Shown: positions 4,529 to 5,969 of the stretch, piece by piece
Layout of the letters: every line of letters begins with the position of its first letter
Numbering within the stretch: the first letter of the stretch is position 1
NCBI GenBank assembly: GCA_017935825.1
Contig: JAGBGW010000163.1
Coordinates: 1 to 5,969 of the forward strand
Direction of reading: 5' to 3'
Length of the DNA: 5,969 nt
Source: Clostridia bacterium
GTDB lineage: Bacteria > Bacillota > Clostridia > Christensenellales > Maliibacteriaceae
Made by a program: the position numbers and the translations under genes
Notes under the pieces: model-generated
What the model was told of the DNA's origin: nothing
The model's input: only the letters and a program-made list of their open reading frames with translations
Databases searched by the model: none

Positions 4529-5969
4529 ATGAAAAAATCCGCCGCCGTAAAGTTCGTTGTGATCGTGGCACTTGTATGTGCACTGACCGCGGTCGCTCTG
4601 ATCGGCTTTCCCTTTGGTATCTATAACGTAAAATCGTTCTTCTCGCTGCTTGAGTATGGTCTTGACATGCAGGGCGGTGTGGAACTTGTATATGAAGCAT
4701 CTGCGCTCAACGAAGACGACGATATGTATTATGCCGTCTCTGCCACCATGGAAAAACAGCAGGCGCGCCTTCGTGCAAACGGCTGTAAGGATGCGGTGCT
4801 GACCCAGGTCGACGACACGCAGATCCGCATTGAAATTCCCATGATGGAAAACATCGATGATGTGATCGAAAACCTTGGTCAAAGCGGTAAGCTTACCTTC
4901 CAGCTTGCATCGGGTGAAGTGCTTCTGACAGGCGCAAACGTTCACTATGCAGTTGCAGGTTATCTTGCTGAAACCGAGACCCCTGCAGTAACCTTGGAGT
5001 TCGACGAAGAGGGCACCGAGATTTTTGCACAGGTCACCCGTGACTATCAGGGTCAGACCCTCTACATCTATCTGGATGACGAAGCGATCGCAGCACCTAC
5101 CCTCAACGGTGTCATCGAAGACGGTGTGGTCTCCATTTCCGGTCTTCCTGCCATCGAAGAAGCGGAGCGCCTTGCAGGTCTGATCTCCAGCGGTGAGCTC
5201 AATACCTCCCTGGAACTTATCTCTCAGGAAGAACTTGCAAGCGAAATGACCGCAAAGGTGGTCCTTTATAACACCATCGTGCTTCTTGCATGTCTTGTGC
5301 TTGTCTGCATCTACTTTGTATGGCGCTATCGCATGGGTGGCGTGATGGGCGCAGTGACCGCATTGATTCACGCGATCATCGTTCTTGTTTTGATGCTGAC
5401 CGTTGACGGCACCATCTTTACCATGGCAAGCTTCCTTGCACTTGGTGCGGCCATTGCTATCAGCCTTCTTTGGATCAACGCAGTGCTTGCAGAGCTCTCT
5501 GACCGCAAGGTCAAGCCTGCAAACCTTCGCAATGTCTATCCCGAAGTGAAAAAGAACCTTGCAAAGGGCATTTACGGCATCAATGCTGCATTGATCCTCT
5601 TTGGCGCAGCCATGCAGATGGAATCTGTCGTTGCCATCACCACCGTCGGCCGCATTATGATCTTCTGCGGCGTTGCAGGTATTCTTTGCTTTATGTTTGT
5701 GCTGGGCGGTTTCCTTCGTCTTGGCGCAGGCATGTGCAAGGGTGAGGTGCTGTGCAAAACAGGCGGTTTCAACCTTGCTGGTAAAAAGGTTCCCGCAAAA
5801 TTTGCTTGGACAATCCTTGCTGCATTCATCGTGGCAGGCGTGGTCGGTCTGTTTGCATGGACCGATACCGCTCGTCTGCAGAGCAATTCCGCATGGCTGG
5901 CACTTGCAATCTTCGCAATCGGCATTGTGATTGCAGCAGCATGTGCATTTATCGCAGGCGGCAAGTCCA
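4529..5969 (+). CDS. secD: Divergent protein translocase subunit SecD (3' end off the window)
   Basis: SecD works with SecF in the membrane to pull exported proteins across after SecYEG/SecA, normally powered by proton flow. The frame is open for 480 codons to the window edge. Residues 8-30 form TM1. YGLDMQGGVELVYEA (43-57) is the family signature; LTFQLASGEVLLTGANV (122-138), VTLEFDEEGTEIF (154-166) and LYIYLDDEAIAAP (178-190) form the periplasmic head; EAERLAGLISSGEL (211-224) closes it. TM2-TM6 lie roughly at 246-266, 271-291, 297-320, 347-365 and 374-397. Oddities: the VGPSLG-type motif before TM2 is replaced by ISQEELASEM; the D-A-N motifs of TM4 and TM5 read Trp315-Ile-Asn and Gly350-Ile-Asn, losing both Asp residues; two more hydrophobic stretches follow (about 425-444 and 455-476). 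The ATG at 4529 is 12 nt after AGGAGG (4511-4516); an in-frame ATG at 4517 abuts the AGGAGG and is unlikely. Whether secF is fused or follows cannot be seen. Confidence 0.9.
   Translation, partial: MKKSAAVKFVVIVALVCALTAVALIGFPFGIYNVKSFFSLLEYGLDMQGGVELVYEASALNEDDDMYYAVSATMEKQQARLRANGCKDAVLTQVDDTQIRIEIPMMENIDDVIENLGQSGKLTFQLASGEVLLTGANVHYAVAGYLAETETPAVTLEFDEEGTEIFAQVTRDYQGQTLYIYLDDEAIAAPTLNGVIEDGVVSISGLPAIEEAERLAGLISSGELNTSLELISQEELASEMTAKVVLYNTIVLLACLVLVCIYFVWRYRMGGVMGAVTALIHAIIVLVLMLTVDGTIFTMASFLALGAAIAISLLWINAVLAELSDRKVKPANLRNVYPEVKKNLAKGIYGINAALILFGAAMQMESVVAITTVGRIMIFCGVAGILCFMFVLGGFLRLGAGMCKGEVLCKTGGFNLAGKKVPAKFAWTILAAFIVAGVVGLFAWTDTARLQSNSAWLALAIFAIGIVIAAACAFIAGGKS

Noticed and set aside
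4451..5371. Minus-strand open frame of 306 codons opposite secD
   Set aside because: It crosses the secD promoter and the SecD periplasmic domain in antisense; the His- and Cys-rich composition is typical of a shadow frame.
5572..5964. Minus-strand open frame of 130 codons opposite the 3' part of secD
   Set aside because: Low-complexity Ala/Pro/Met-rich translation antisense to hydrophobic SecD helices; no start signal.

Overview
The window looks like a chromosomal housekeeping segment from a mid-GC member of the Clostridia, probably a gut-type lineage such as Oscillospirales or Christensenellales. The pointers are strong AGGAGG ribosome binding sites, a T-box leader, a dimeric (bacterial GlyQS-type) glycyl-tRNA synthetase, a YrzE/TIGR04086 membrane protein beside secD, and palindromic intergenic repeats of a style I recall from such genomes. 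The lineage is an inference; nothing in the window fixes it.

Layout. Bases 1-1725 (minus) hold the first 575 codons of polyphosphate kinase 1; its C-terminus lies off the left edge. Bases 1726-2129 have no gene. They carry a weak ppk promoter, a 116-bp composite palindromic repeat with short terminal inverted repeats, a second repeat-like segment, and the intrinsic terminator of the next gene. Bases 2130-3536 (minus) encode glycyl-tRNA synthetase. Its leader (about 3537-3817) is a glycine T-box riboswitch with a readable GGC specifier, a UGGAACC bulge, mutually exclusive antiterminator and terminator helices, and a strong upstream promoter. On the plus strand, a four-helix YrzE/TIGR04086-like membrane protein (3927-4322) reads divergently from glyQS and ends in a clear terminator. 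A TTGACG-17-TATAAT promoter then drives secD (4529 to beyond the right edge).

These are separate transcription units rather than one pathway. glyQS is set by tRNA-Gly charging through the T-box. secD belongs to the Sec export system, and the small membrane protein is a frequent neighbour of sec genes in Firmicutes. No mobile gene, CRISPR array, tRNA or rRNA was seen.

The most unusual point is the SecD. Its N-terminal and periplasmic motifs are normal, but its membrane half is very divergent. The Asp of the conserved D-A-N motif is missing in both TM4 (Trp-Ile-Asn) and TM5 (Gly-Ile-Asn), and two extra hydrophobic segments follow TM6.
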